From an uncultured Christensenellaceae bacterium (GTDB taxonomy: Bacteria; Bacillota; Clostridia; Christensenellales; CAG-314), in the NCBI GenBank assembly GCA_910586905.1, contig CAJUIV010000004.1, positions 14,224 through 78,223 on the forward strand: a stretch of 64,000 nt of DNA, read 5' to 3'. The translations under genes and the position numbers were made by a program. This document shows positions 36,867-45,604 of this stretch, in pieces; within the stretch, counting starts at the first letter, position 1, and each line of letters opens with the position of its first letter. The notes beneath the pieces are model-generated. The model saw only the letters and a program-made list of their open reading frames with translations, did no database searches and was not told where the DNA came from.

Positions 36867-36914
36867 ATGAAAAAGTATTCCGTTCCTGCCGATTTAGTAC
36901 GGGGGGGGGTATAA
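36867..36914 (+). CDS. 15-residue mini-ORF containing a G9 tract
   Basis: ATG with AAGGAAAG upstream encodes MKKYSVPADLVRGGV, then stop. Codons 12-15 run through nine G (36901-36909). Adding or losing one G moves the end to other nearby stops, so no long protein is restored. Reality uncertain. Confidence 0.25.
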   Translation: MKKYSVPADLVRGGV

Positions 36915-37092
36915 AAGTTTAAACGTTCGTCCGCCGTAGTTGCAAGCGGTTTTGTTTACGTACGGACGTAAAACGAAAGCGCGCCGTCGCGATATAAATG
37001 CTGAAAAGCAATTCGGCGCTAATGCACTTTGCGGCGTTTAAAATCTAAGTAATCGCCGCTATGCACTAAAAGTATTTTAAGGAGGAAATTAA

Positions 37093-37830
37093 ATGATAAG
37101 ATTAACTAACGTTTCTAAAACGTACGCAAAATCAACGTCAAAGGCAGTGGACGATTTAACTCTCGAAATCAAGGACGGAGAAATATTCGGATTCTTGGGA
37201 CCTAACGGCGCGGGCAAATCTACTACGATTAAAATGATAACGGGCATACTTTCGCCCGATTCCGGCACAATCGAGGTTGACGGAATAAACCTTGCGGAAA
37301 ACGCTTTGCGCGCAAAGTCGCTTATCGGCTTTGTTCCGGATAATCACGAAACCTACGAAACGCTGAAAGGTATAGAATATTTAAATTTTATAGGCACTAT
37401 GTACAGCGTCGAAACGTCGCTTTTAAAGCAGCGTATCAGCGAGTATGCGGAAATGTTTTCTCTTACCGACGCTCTGCCTAATATGATTTCGTCGTACTCT
37501 CACGGTATGAAGCAGAAGCTTATGGTTATAGCTGCGCTGATTCACGAACCTAAAGTGTGGATATTGGACGAGCCTTTGACGGGACTCGACCCTCAAAGCG
37601 CGTTTCAGCTGAAACAGCTTATGCGTAAGCACGCCGATAACGGTAACACCGTATTTTTCAGTTCTCACGTAATAGACGTCGTGGAAAAAGTGTGCGACCG
37701 TATAGGTATTATAAATCGCGGTCGCTTGGTTACCGTGGATACTTTGGATAATATCCGCAAGGACGACAAAGTATCTTTGGAAAGCTTGTTCTTGACGATA
37801 ACGTCCGACGGCTCGGATGCGGCTAAGTAG
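37093..37830 (+). CDS. ABC transporter ATP-binding protein
   Basis: 245 residues, CcmA/NatA-like exporter ATPase. Walker A GPNGAGKST (about residues 37-45), Q-loop region GFVPDNHETYE, signature YSHGMKQKL (LSGGQ variant, with Y-S-H-G), Walker B WILDEPLTGLDP, H-loop FSSHV. AAGGAGG precedes the ATG. Pairs with the permease 7 bases downstream. Confidence 0.95.
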   Translation: MIRLTNVSKTYAKSTSKAVDDLTLEIKDGEIFGFLGPNGAGKSTTIKMITGILSPDSGTIEVDGINLAENALRAKSLIGFVPDNHETYETLKGIEYLNFIGTMYSVETSLLKQRISEYAEMFSLTDALPNMISSYSHGMKQKLMVIAALIHEPKVWILDEPLTGLDPQSAFQLKQLMRKHADNGNTVFFSSHVIDVVEKVCDRIGIINRGRLVTVDTLDNIRKDDKVSLESLFLTITSDGSDAAK

Positions 37831-37837
37831 GTGCGTT

Positions 37838-39553
37838 ATGAAAAAATTTATTTCATTGACCAAATTGCTGTTTGTACAGCAATACAGAGTAAAGCCTACC
37901 GAGAGCAAAAAACGCCGCGGAGGAACGATTGCCACTTATATAATTCTTGCCGTATGCTTTGCGCCTATGCTTGTAATGATTGCGATAGCGATGTTCGGAT
38001 TGGGCAAACTTTCGCAGGGGCTGGAAGAGGGCGGAGCGGGAGTATGCGCTATGCTTATATTTATGAGTCAAGGCGCAGTGCTATTGTTCGGTATTCCCAC
38101 GCTTATATCCAACGTATTTACGGTTAAAGACGCCGATAAGCTTTTGTTTTTACCGATACGGTCGTCAACCGTATTTACCGCAAAACTTACCGTCGCGTAT
38201 TTAAACGAAGTGATAACGACTGCGGTAATGCTGGTGTTTATGCTTTTGCCTTTCGGAATCGGTTATTCCGCGCCGGTAGGATATTACTTATTGCTACTAT
38301 TGGGATTGTTTTTAATACCGTTGCTGCCTATGCTGATAGGAAGCATCATAGCTATACCTTTATCGGCATTGATTACCAAAGTAGGAAAAAACGGCGTAGT
38401 AAAAACGATTTTGCAAACAGTAATGTTTTTTCTTATTATGGCCGTGTATTTGTTTGTAATGTACGAACTGGGATTTATGGACGGTTCTGTCGAGGAAGAT
38501 TCAACCGATATAGCGCAAATATTATTGGATAAACTTCAAAGCGTAAGCGTTATGGTAAAGTACGTACACTCTAACTATACGTTTGCAAACGCAATGCTTG
38601 CAACTACTTTTACGGTCTTTATCGTTAATTTGCTTATAGCTATTGCCGAAAACGTATTGTTGCTCGGTTTGGTTATTGCAATGGCTTTACCGTTTTATCA
38701 TTGGATGCTGACAAAGTCCGTAGAAGGGGGAGGCAGCCGTCGCAGAAAAACGGCAAAGTCCAATCTGCAAGTTAAAAATCAAGGCGTAGTAAAGGAACTT
38801 ATATTTACAGACCTAAAACGCATAACGCGTGAAAGTCAAATAGGCTTTCAATCGATTTTAAGTTTGATAATGTTGCCGGTTATGGTTGTTATTTTTTATC
38901 TTGCTTTCGGTATGTCTGCAGGAGAAGAAGGCAAGCTTATCGACGTATTGAAACAATTTGAACTGTATCAAATCATAGCTCCGCTGATATTCGTAACTTA
39001 TATGTCGATGCTCGGGATTACCAGTAACATTTTCGGACTGTATCCTATATCGCGTGAAAATAAGTCGATATACTTAGTAAAAAGTCTGCCGGTATCGTTT
39101 AACAAGTATTTGTTATCGAAAGTTATTTTGGCAACTGCGGTTATGCTTATTTCGGACTTTTTAACTTGTCTGCTGATAGTGATTTTATTCGGTGTGAAGT
39201 GGTATTACGGTTTGGCAATGCTGTGTGTTATGGCTATGCTGAGCTTCGGCGGAATGTGTATAACGACTCTTGTTGACCTCAAAAGTCCCAAACTCGGTTG
39301 GACGAATTTCAATCAAAGTTTAAAAAATGCTAAAAACAGTTGGATCGGTTTGCTTATAGGTTTGGTAACGTCGCTTATCGTCGGAATTGTAGGAGGACTG
39401 TTTGTTATACTGTGGTATTTTACAAAGAGCGGATGGTACGTATTGCTGATTATGTGGTTGGCTATTATAGGAGTTTGCGTAGCTTTTGCGTTTGTATGCT
39501 ACAAAATAATGACTAAAAACGCTCAAAAATATTTTGAAGCTATAGAGCCATAA
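37838..39553 (+). CDS. ABC transporter permease (multi-TM)
   Basis: 571 residues with about twelve TM helices and a cytosolic, basic loop near residue 305 (GGGSRRRKTAKSN). After KQYRVKPTESKKRRGG at the N-terminus come helices at about 30-65 and 75-100. This size and layout match the exporter permeases paired with NatA-type ATPases. The ATG at 37838 is used (GTAGGTG upstream); the frame also opens at 37817 inside the ATPase gene. Substrate unknown. Confidence 0.85.
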   Translation: MKKFISLTKLLFVQQYRVKPTESKKRRGGTIATYIILAVCFAPMLVMIAIAMFGLGKLSQGLEEGGAGVCAMLIFMSQGAVLLFGIPTLISNVFTVKDADKLLFLPIRSSTVFTAKLTVAYLNEVITTAVMLVFMLLPFGIGYSAPVGYYLLLLLGLFLIPLLPMLIGSIIAIPLSALITKVGKNGVVKTILQTVMFFLIMAVYLFVMYELGFMDGSVEEDSTDIAQILLDKLQSVSVMVKYVHSNYTFANAMLATTFTVFIVNLLIAIAENVLLLGLVIAMALPFYHWMLTKSVEGGGSRRRKTAKSNLQVKNQGVVKELIFTDLKRITRESQIGFQSILSLIMLPVMVVIFYLAFGMSAGEEGKLIDVLKQFELYQIIAPLIFVTYMSMLGITSNIFGLYPISRENKSIYLVKSLPVSFNKYLLSKVILATAVMLISDFLTCLLIVILFGVKWYYGLAMLCVMAMLSFGGMCITTLVDLKSPKLGWTNFNQSLKNAKNSWIGLLIGLVTSLIVGIVGGLFVILWYFTKSGWYVLLIMWLAIIGVCVAFAFVCYKIMTKNAQKYFEAIEP

Positions 39554-39580
39554 TAAAAAACGATTTACAGGAGAAATTAT

Positions 39581-40786
39581 ATGAAAAACGTTTTGGACGT
39601 TCTCAGGGAACGCGGATATGTTAAACAAGTGGTGTTTGAAGACGAATTGTACGAATTGTTAGGAAAGGAATCCGTAACGTTTTATACGGGATACGACCCT
39701 ACGGCGGACAGTTTGCACGTCGGGCATTTTGTAACGCTAATGGCTATGGCGCATATGCAAAGAGCGGGACACCGTCCTATTGCGCTTATAGGCGGCGGTA
39801 CGGCTATGGTCGGCGATCCCAGCGGAAGAACCGATATGCGCAGCATGATGACAAAGGAAACGATTTTGCATAACGTCGAATGTTTTAAAAAGCAAATGTC
39901 GCGTTTTATCGATTTCGGCGAGGGCAAAGCGATGATTGTCAATAACGCCGATTGGCTGTATGACCTTAACTACATAGATTTTTTACGCGACGTAGGCGCG
40001 TGTTTTTCCGTAAATCAAATGTTGACGGCAGAGTGCTTTAAGCAGCGGCTGGAGCGCGGACTTAGCTTTTTGGAATTTAATTACATGCTTATGCAAGGTT
40101 ACGACTTTTTGGAATTGAACAAACGTTATAACTGTGTATTGCAGGCCGGCGGCGACGACCAGTGGAGCAATATGCTTGCCGGAGCGGATTTAATACGTCG
40201 TAAGGTAGGCAAAAAAGCGTACGCGCTGACGTTTTCGCTGTTAACTACGTCCGAAGGTAAGAAAATGGGTAAAACGGCAAAGGGCGCTGTGTGGCTTGAC
40301 GCGGAGAAGACGTCGCCTTTCGACTTCTTTCAATACTGGCGCAACGTCGAAGACGACCGTGTTGCAACTTGTATGAAACTTTTGACTTTTATGGAACTGG
40401 ATGAAATAGCCGAACTTACCGCTTACAAAGACGAGCGTATGAACGCCGCTAAAGAGCGCTTGGCGTACGAGGTTACGGCTATAGTCCACGGAAAAGATAC
40501 TGCCGACCGAGTTTTAAAGGAAGTAAAGGCGTCGTTCAGTTTAGACGTTGACAATATGCCTACGGTTGAAATAGCTTCTCCTATCGGCATTATCGACGTT
40601 TTGGTAAAAAGCGGACAGTGTAAGTCTAACGGCGAAGCTCGCCGTCTGATAGAAGGGGGCGGCGTATCCGTTAACGAAACTAAGATAACCGATTACGCTT
40701 GGACTTTGCCGGAAGAAATAACGTCGAAAGGCGAATTTGTATTGCACAAAGGAAAAAAGGTGCATCTGAGAATTGTAATTAAATAG
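39581..40786 (+). CDS. tyrS: Tyrosine--tRNA ligase
   Basis: Class I synthetase for tRNA-Tyr. HVGHFVTL is the HIGH motif (about residue 47), KMGKT the KMSKS motif (about 228), and GYDPTADSLH and QAGGDDQWSN line the tyrosine pocket. The C-terminal S4-like RNA-binding domain (LVKSGQCKSNGEARRLIEGG) is present. 401 residues, typical. AGGAGAAATT precedes the ATG, 27 bases after the permease; no T-box leader is visible. Confidence 0.97.
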   Translation: MKNVLDVLRERGYVKQVVFEDELYELLGKESVTFYTGYDPTADSLHVGHFVTLMAMAHMQRAGHRPIALIGGGTAMVGDPSGRTDMRSMMTKETILHNVECFKKQMSRFIDFGEGKAMIVNNADWLYDLNYIDFLRDVGACFSVNQMLTAECFKQRLERGLSFLEFNYMLMQGYDFLELNKRYNCVLQAGGDDQWSNMLAGADLIRRKVGKKAYALTFSLLTTSEGKKMGKTAKGAVWLDAEKTSPFDFFQYWRNVEDDRVATCMKLLTFMELDEIAELTAYKDERMNAAKERLAYEVTAIVHGKDTADRVLKEVKASFSLDVDNMPTVEIASPIGIIDVLVKSGQCKSNGEARRLIEGGGVSVNETKITDYAWTLPEEITSKGEFVLHKGKKVHLRIVIK

Positions 40787-40865
40787 ACGTTAAGATACGA
40801 AATCGGAATTTTGGAGATAATGCGCGGTATCGATAGTTGCAGGTATAACAACCGTAATATTTTCT

Positions 40866-41270
40866 TTGGCTATCCAAATTTTAGGAGTAGTACTTACTCT
40901 AAATAAAAATGGATTTTGGTTTTTAATTGCCTTCGGAGTAATGCTTTTATTGCTGTCGGTTGCGTTTTTGGTAAGCGCGTTTCGTATAGTAATTATATCC
41001 GAAGAAGGTATCGAACTTAAATTAGGTAAAAAGCGGCTTGTCTTTATAAACTGGCGTAACGTAACCGATATAAAAGCTACTGGTTTTACAATAGGCTATT
41101 TGACTTTTTTTGAAAACGATAAGCAAATAGACGTAATACTCGTTGCCAAAACGTTCGGTGCGGTGATGGAGATTTGCTCTGACGGTAATTTAAAACATCG
41201 TATAGAAAGTTTACCCGGATTGGATGAATTGAAGAAACGTTATTACAGAAATAAAACCGACGATAATTGA
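40866..41270 (+). CDS. Small membrane protein with PH-like domain; start uncertain
   Basis: Two TM helices (about 3-12, extendable upstream, and 18-40) precede FRIVIISEEGIELKLGKKRLVFINWRNV, a pattern of bacterial PH-like domains. TTG 40866 has no ribosome site. Upstream the same frame continues as a hydrophobic helix (VSIVAGITTVIFSL) to a stop, while an ATG at 40820 with GGAG lies in another frame. A one-base frameshift near 40824 would join them to give a normal N-terminus. Confidence 0.6.
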   Translation: MAIQILGVVLTLNKNGFWFLIAFGVMLLLLSVAFLVSAFRIVIISEEGIELKLGKKRLVFINWRNVTDIKATGFTIGYLTFFENDKQIDVILVAKTFGAVMEICSDGNLKHRIESLPGLDELKKRYYRNKTDDN

Positions 41271-41300
41271 TGCTGTAATAAACAAATATTTATATTGGTG

Positions 41301-41930
41301 ATGAAAGAATACGTAACAATCGGAAAATCCGAAACGGTAATTGAAAACGTAATAGAGAAGTCGCGTTTTATCGCGTCTGCAATGCACGTAGAAACGGCGG
41401 AACAGGCGCTCAACTTCGTTAACTCCAAAAAGAAACAGTACTACGACGCTACGCATAATTGTTACGCGTACGTTGCCGGAGACAAAGCTAAATTCAGCGA
41501 CGATGGCGAGCCGCAGGGAACCGCCGGAATGCCGATATACGAGTGTATAAAAGGTAAATCGCTCGATTACGTTTGCGTCGTAGTTACCAGATATTTCGGA
41601 GGCGTAAAACTTGGGGCGGGAGGCCTTGTGAGGGCGTACGGCGGCGCATGCGCCGACGTTTTGAATTCTGCGGATAAAGTATCGATGCGTTTGTGCCGCC
41701 TTGCGGAAATAACGATAGAGTATTCTCAGCTTAAAACGGTTCGCAGAGCTTTGCAGTCAGTCGCTAAAGAACAGTCTGTTTCCTATTCCGATAAAGTAAC
41801 GTTGCATTATTTGATTTTAGATGAATTATCAAGTACTATTACAGACATAATATCGCAGAATACGCTTGGAAAAGGGCAAATTGAATTTTTGGATAAAGTA
41901 TTGGCGGTATACGACAAGGCAGGAGTTTGA
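41301..41930 (+). CDS. YigZ/IMPACT-family protein
   Basis: 209 residues. The UPF0029 N-domain carries KSRFIASAMHV, DATHNCYAYV, SDDGEPQGTAGMP and VTRYFGGVKLGAGGLVRAYG, all signature blocks. The C-terminal DUF1949-type domain is present. In yeast IMPACT/Yih1 regulates Gcn2; the bacterial role is unknown. ATG 41301 is preceded in frame by TTG and GTG codons and a weak TTGGTG. Confidence 0.9.
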   Translation: MKEYVTIGKSETVIENVIEKSRFIASAMHVETAEQALNFVNSKKKQYYDATHNCYAYVAGDKAKFSDDGEPQGTAGMPIYECIKGKSLDYVCVVVTRYFGGVKLGAGGLVRAYGGACADVLNSADKVSMRLCRLAEITIEYSQLKTVRRALQSVAKEQSVSYSDKVTLHYLILDELSSTITDIISQNTLGKGQIEFLDKVLAVYDKAGV

Positions 41931-41980
41931 GTGTCTAAAGAACCGAACGATAAATTTTAATACGACTGAGATTGTTCTGA

Positions 41981-42190
41981 TTGTACGACGGCGAATTGAA
42001 CGGAAAAACGTTCTTATACAAAAAGTTTATAACCGAATGTAATAACGATCACGAACGCCGCGCTTTTTGTTTTTGTAAAATAACTGATTCGGATATTCCG
42101 GATGCCGATAAATACGGACAGTGCGCAACGGAAATCGTACGGCAGCACACGTCCGGTTTACGTTTTGAAACCAACGGTGAAAAGGTATAA
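41981..42190 (+). CDS. Marginal ORF, unknown
   Basis: 69 residues from a TTG without a ribosome site. It contains AFCFCKITDSDIPDADKYGQC. It is open and Cys-containing but matches nothing I recognise, and it lies just before a broken DUF4177-like reading frame. It may be part of the same decayed locus. Confidence 0.3.
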   Translation: MYDGELNGKTFLYKKFITECNNDHERRAFCFCKITDSDIPDADKYGQCATEIVRQHTSGLRFETNGEKV

Positions 42191-42197
42191 AGAAGAG

Positions 42198-42408
42198 ATG
42201 CGAGTACGTCAGTATAAATTCGGATATCTTCGGTTTGACCGGATTCGAAGAACAGCGTGAAATAATAGACGAATATGCGCAAAGAGGTTTCCCTTACGGC
42301 GGATTTATTCCTACGGCGAAAACGCTGTGCGGTAAACCTGTAAAAATCGATTTAATATTCGAAACAGACGCCAACGCGTTGCCGATAGAAGAAGACGAAA
42401 TCGTATGA
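42198..42408 (+). pseudogene. Frameshifted DUF4177-like remnant
   Basis: ATG 42198 opens MRVRQYKFGYL, a typical DUF4177-like start, but soon stops. One base over, an open frame ending at 42408 reads GFEEQREIIDEYAQRGFPYGG and GKPVKIDLIFETD, matching the rest of such a domain. A single +1 change would repair it. Confidence 0.4.
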
Positions 42409-42453
42409 CGAAAACTCGACGTTAATATGTCGATTCTTACGGAGAAAAAGAAA

Positions 42454-43095
42454 ATGTCTAAAACAGAATTGAAAGGCGCTGCTTTGCTTGCGCCGCTGCC
42501 GGTAGTAATGGTATCGGCAGGTGATTTCGATAATGCGAATATAATAACGGTTGCTTGGACGGGCATAGTGTGTTCCGCGCCTCCTCGCGTGTATATTTCG
42601 GTAAGGAGGGATAGGTATTCTTACGGCTTGCTGAAAAAATCGGGTGAATTCGTTATCAATTTTACGTCCGAAAGTTTATTGCCGGCCTGCGACTATTGCG
42701 GAATAAGAAGCGGACGCGAAATTGATAAATTTTCCGAAATGAAGTTTACCAAAGAGCGCGCTTCGCATACGTCTGCCGCGATGATAAAAGAGAGTCCGAT
42801 AAATTTAGAGTGCAAAGTTTTCGACGTAATAGAACTCGGTTCTCACGATATGTTTCTTGCCGACGTTTTGGCTGTACACGTGGACGAAAGCATAATGACG
42901 GACGGCAAAATAGATTACAAAAAAGCCAAATTAGTTAATTATCAGCACGGCGATTATTATTCGACGGGACGTCAGCTCGGGCGTTTCGGCTTCGCCGCTC
43001 AACGTAAGTTTATCGTTAAATACGGTAAAGGTTTGGACGTTGACGTGTCGCAAGTACGCGATTTAACCAAACGTAAGCCATTACGTAAACAATAG
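42454..43095 (+). CDS. Flavin reductase-like (flavoredoxin) protein
   Basis: 213 residues of the FMN-binding split-barrel class. LLAPLPVVMVSAGDFDNANIITVAWTG begins the barrel (key parts PVVMVS and NIITVAWTG), SAPPRVYISVR and FVINFTSE are the flavin-binding strands, and GSHDMFLADVLAVHVDE is the late motif. ATG 42454 with GGAG 9 bases upstream is preferred over ATG 42427. Likely reduces or binds flavin; partner unknown. Confidence 0.88.
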   Translation: MSKTELKGAALLAPLPVVMVSAGDFDNANIITVAWTGIVCSAPPRVYISVRRDRYSYGLLKKSGEFVINFTSESLLPACDYCGIRSGREIDKFSEMKFTKERASHTSAAMIKESPINLECKVFDVIELGSHDMFLADVLAVHVDESIMTDGKIDYKKAKLVNYQHGDYYSTGRQLGRFGFAAQRKFIVKYGKGLDVDVSQVRDLTKRKPLRKQ

Positions 43096-43182
43096 CGTGC
43101 TGTCAGAAAGATAAGTTCACTAAATTACGCATAGTTTATGCGCGTACCGAAGCTTTACGCCGGCGCGTTGTCGGAGAAATCT

Positions 43183-45405
43183 ATGAATTTACAAAAACTT
43201 AACGACGCTCAGCTTAAAGCCGTAACGGCTCCTCTTGCTCCCACGCTGGTGCTTGCAGGAGCGGGTTCCGGCAAAACGCGGGTGCTTACAAACAGAATAC
43301 TTTATCTCGTGTCCGAATGCGGAGTAAGTCCTTCGGAAATTTTAGCGATAACTTTTACTAACAAAGCCGCTAACGAAATGAAACGCCGTCTGTACGAGTT
43401 TAACTGTAACGCGTCTAGGATGCAGGTTTCGACGATACACTCGTTTTGCGCAAAAGTATTAAGGAGCGAAGCCGCGGCGTTAAACCGCAGCGGCACTTTT
43501 TCCATTTACACCGAAGAAGAAAAAAAGAGCGTTTTAAAAAAGATAGTTAAAGACGTGTACGGCGACAGCGATTCTAAAATAGTAGACGGATTTTGCGATA
43601 GTATTTCGGATATAAAGAACCGCGCTCCGGAACTTTTGGACGGAGATTTGGCTCAAGCCGTATCCGACGACTATTTTAGAGAGGAATTGGATAAACTTCA
43701 AAACGTTACTTTGGGCGACGGAGGCGATTCGGAATTACTTAGAGTTATAAACGAGTACAGCGAAAAGATGTGTCAAAACAACGCGATGGATTTTGACGAT
43801 TTGCTGTACTATACGCATAAATTATTTTCTAAGTTTCCCGATATTCTCGAAAAATACCGCGATATTTATAGGTATATTTTAATCGACGAGTTTCAGGATA
43901 CTAATAAAGTGCAGTATCAAATATTTAAAATGCTCGGCGAAAAATACCGTAATATTTTCGTTGTCGGCGACGACGACCAGTCGATTTACAGTTGGCGCGG
44001 AGCGGAATCGTATAATTTAAAGAAATTTCAAACCGATTTTCCCGATTGCAACGTTTGTTTGCTCGAACAGAATTACCGTTCTACAAAAAGAATCTTAGAT
44101 ACTGCCAACGCGCTTATAGCGCCTAATTCAAACCGTTTTCCCAAAGTGCTTTGGACGGAAAACGAAGACGGAGTAAAAGCGCAGCTATTCAGCGCGTACA
44201 ACGAGCAGGACGAAGCGTACTTTGTTTGCGGACAAATTAAAAATTTGATGTCTATAAATCCTAAATACCGTTTCGGCGATTTTGCGGTGTTAATGCGCGT
44301 TAACGCTTTATCACGCAGTTTCGAGCAACAGTTTAAACGAGAGCGTTTGCCTTTTAAAGTGTTCGGCGGATTTAAGTTTTTCGAGCGCAAAGAAATAAAG
44401 GACGTATTGTCTTATATGCGCATTATACACAATAAGTACGATTCTGAAGCGTTTATAAGGGCGTTAAACACGCCTACGCGCCGAGGAATAGGCGATGCGA
44501 CCGTAAACAAACTTCGGGATTTATCCGCCGAATACGGTATCCCGATGCTCGAAGTTATATCTGACGAGCGTAATTTAGACAGTTTGTCTCCGTCGTTGCG
44601 CGCTAAGCTTTACGGTTTTTATCAGGATATAGAAGGACTGCAAAATCTGGCTCGCCTGCCAATAAACGAATTCGTACATAAGCTTTTGGATATAATGCAA
44701 TTCAGACAAGTTTATATCGATGCCGGCGAGGACGAACGCGCGGCTAATATTGACGAATTCGAAGCTTCTGTTATCGAGTTTCAGCAAGCCAATCCGCAGT
44801 CGGATTTGCAGGATTATCTGGAAAACGTCAGCTTAGATAACGAGGCATCCGACGAAAACGACGGCGATTTTATAACGATTGCCACTATACACGCCGTTAA
44901 AGGCTTGGAATATAAAGTCGTATTTATAGTAGGGTTAGAGGAAGGAGTATTTCCTTCCGGCAGAGCTGCTTATTCTTTTGAGGGTTTGCAGGAAGAGCGC
45001 AGGTTAATGTACGTGGCTGTAACCCGCGCCGAAAAAAGGCTGTACCTAACCAAGACCAATTCCCGATTTTTGTGGGGGCAATATAAAAACAGTTTTCCAA
45101 GTAAGTTTTATATCGAAACTCAAAAATTTCTTGCTCCGGAACGGCAAACGGCTTCCGAACGTCAGCTTTCCGACGATAAATTTTTGGACAGTTTGATTAG
45201 TAAAGAATCTAGCCGCCCGGCGCCTAATCAAGGTAAGAGCAAAGGAGAAATTTTATCTTACAGAGTGGGTCAAGTGGTCGAACACGCGAGTTTCGGGCAG
45301 GGAATTATATTGAGAATCGGCGGCGAAATTGCCGACGTAGTATTTGAAACGTCCGGTAAAAAATCGTTGAATTTAAAATTTGCGCCTTTAAAAATCGTAA
45401 AGTAA
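43183..45405 (+). CDS. pcrA: ATP-dependent DNA helicase PcrA/UvrD
   Basis: SF1 3'-5' helicase for repair and plasmid replication, 740 residues. Motifs in order: AGAGSGKTRVL (I), TFTNKAANEMK (Ia), DEFQDTN (II), GDDDQSIYSWRGA (III), QNYRST (IV), TIHAVKGLEYKVVF (V), YVAVTRAEKRLYL (VI). The C-terminal Tudor-like tail (YRVGQVVEHASFGQG) is that of PcrA. ATG 43183 has GGAG 6 bases upstream. It precedes ligA as in Bacillus. Confidence 0.97.
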   Translation: MNLQKLNDAQLKAVTAPLAPTLVLAGAGSGKTRVLTNRILYLVSECGVSPSEILAITFTNKAANEMKRRLYEFNCNASRMQVSTIHSFCAKVLRSEAAALNRSGTFSIYTEEEKKSVLKKIVKDVYGDSDSKIVDGFCDSISDIKNRAPELLDGDLAQAVSDDYFREELDKLQNVTLGDGGDSELLRVINEYSEKMCQNNAMDFDDLLYYTHKLFSKFPDILEKYRDIYRYILIDEFQDTNKVQYQIFKMLGEKYRNIFVVGDDDQSIYSWRGAESYNLKKFQTDFPDCNVCLLEQNYRSTKRILDTANALIAPNSNRFPKVLWTENEDGVKAQLFSAYNEQDEAYFVCGQIKNLMSINPKYRFGDFAVLMRVNALSRSFEQQFKRERLPFKVFGGFKFFERKEIKDVLSYMRIIHNKYDSEAFIRALNTPTRRGIGDATVNKLRDLSAEYGIPMLEVISDERNLDSLSPSLRAKLYGFYQDIEGLQNLARLPINEFVHKLLDIMQFRQVYIDAGEDERAANIDEFEASVIEFQQANPQSDLQDYLENVSLDNEASDENDGDFITIATIHAVKGLEYKVVFIVGLEEGVFPSGRAAYSFEGLQEERRLMYVAVTRAEKRLYLTKTNSRFLWGQYKNSFPSKFYIETQKFLAPERQTASERQLSDDKFLDSLISKESSRPAPNQGKSKGEILSYRVGQVVEHASFGQGIILRIGGEIADVVFETSGKKSLNLKFAPLKIVK

Positions 45406-45550
45406 TTCCACAAAACGCATACCGGGTTTTATGCTTTGCCGAGCGCACGCAGATAAACCGTTATGCAGAAAGCTTAAGTAAATAATTTTTCGGATTATTT
45501 GAAAAGCGAGAATGGCGCGTTTAATCTTTAAACTGAAAGGGTGAAGGAAT

Positions 45551-45604
45551 ATGCGCGTAATTCGCAATACGGCGCAGTACTCGTTTAAGAGGTGTCTTGT
45601 ATGA
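45551..45604 (+). CDS. 17-residue upstream ORF coupled to ligA
   Basis: ATG 45551 has GAAGG directly upstream and ends at TGA 45602-45604, overlapping the ligA ATG as ATGA. The peptide (MRVIRNTAQYSFKRCLV) has no known motif. It could feed ribosomes to ligA by coupling, or be chance. Confidence 0.3.
   Translation: MRVIRNTAQYSFKRCLV

Noticed and set aside
39554..39580. T-box leader before tyrS
   Set aside because: Only 27 bases separate tyrS from the ABC permease, so there is no room for one.
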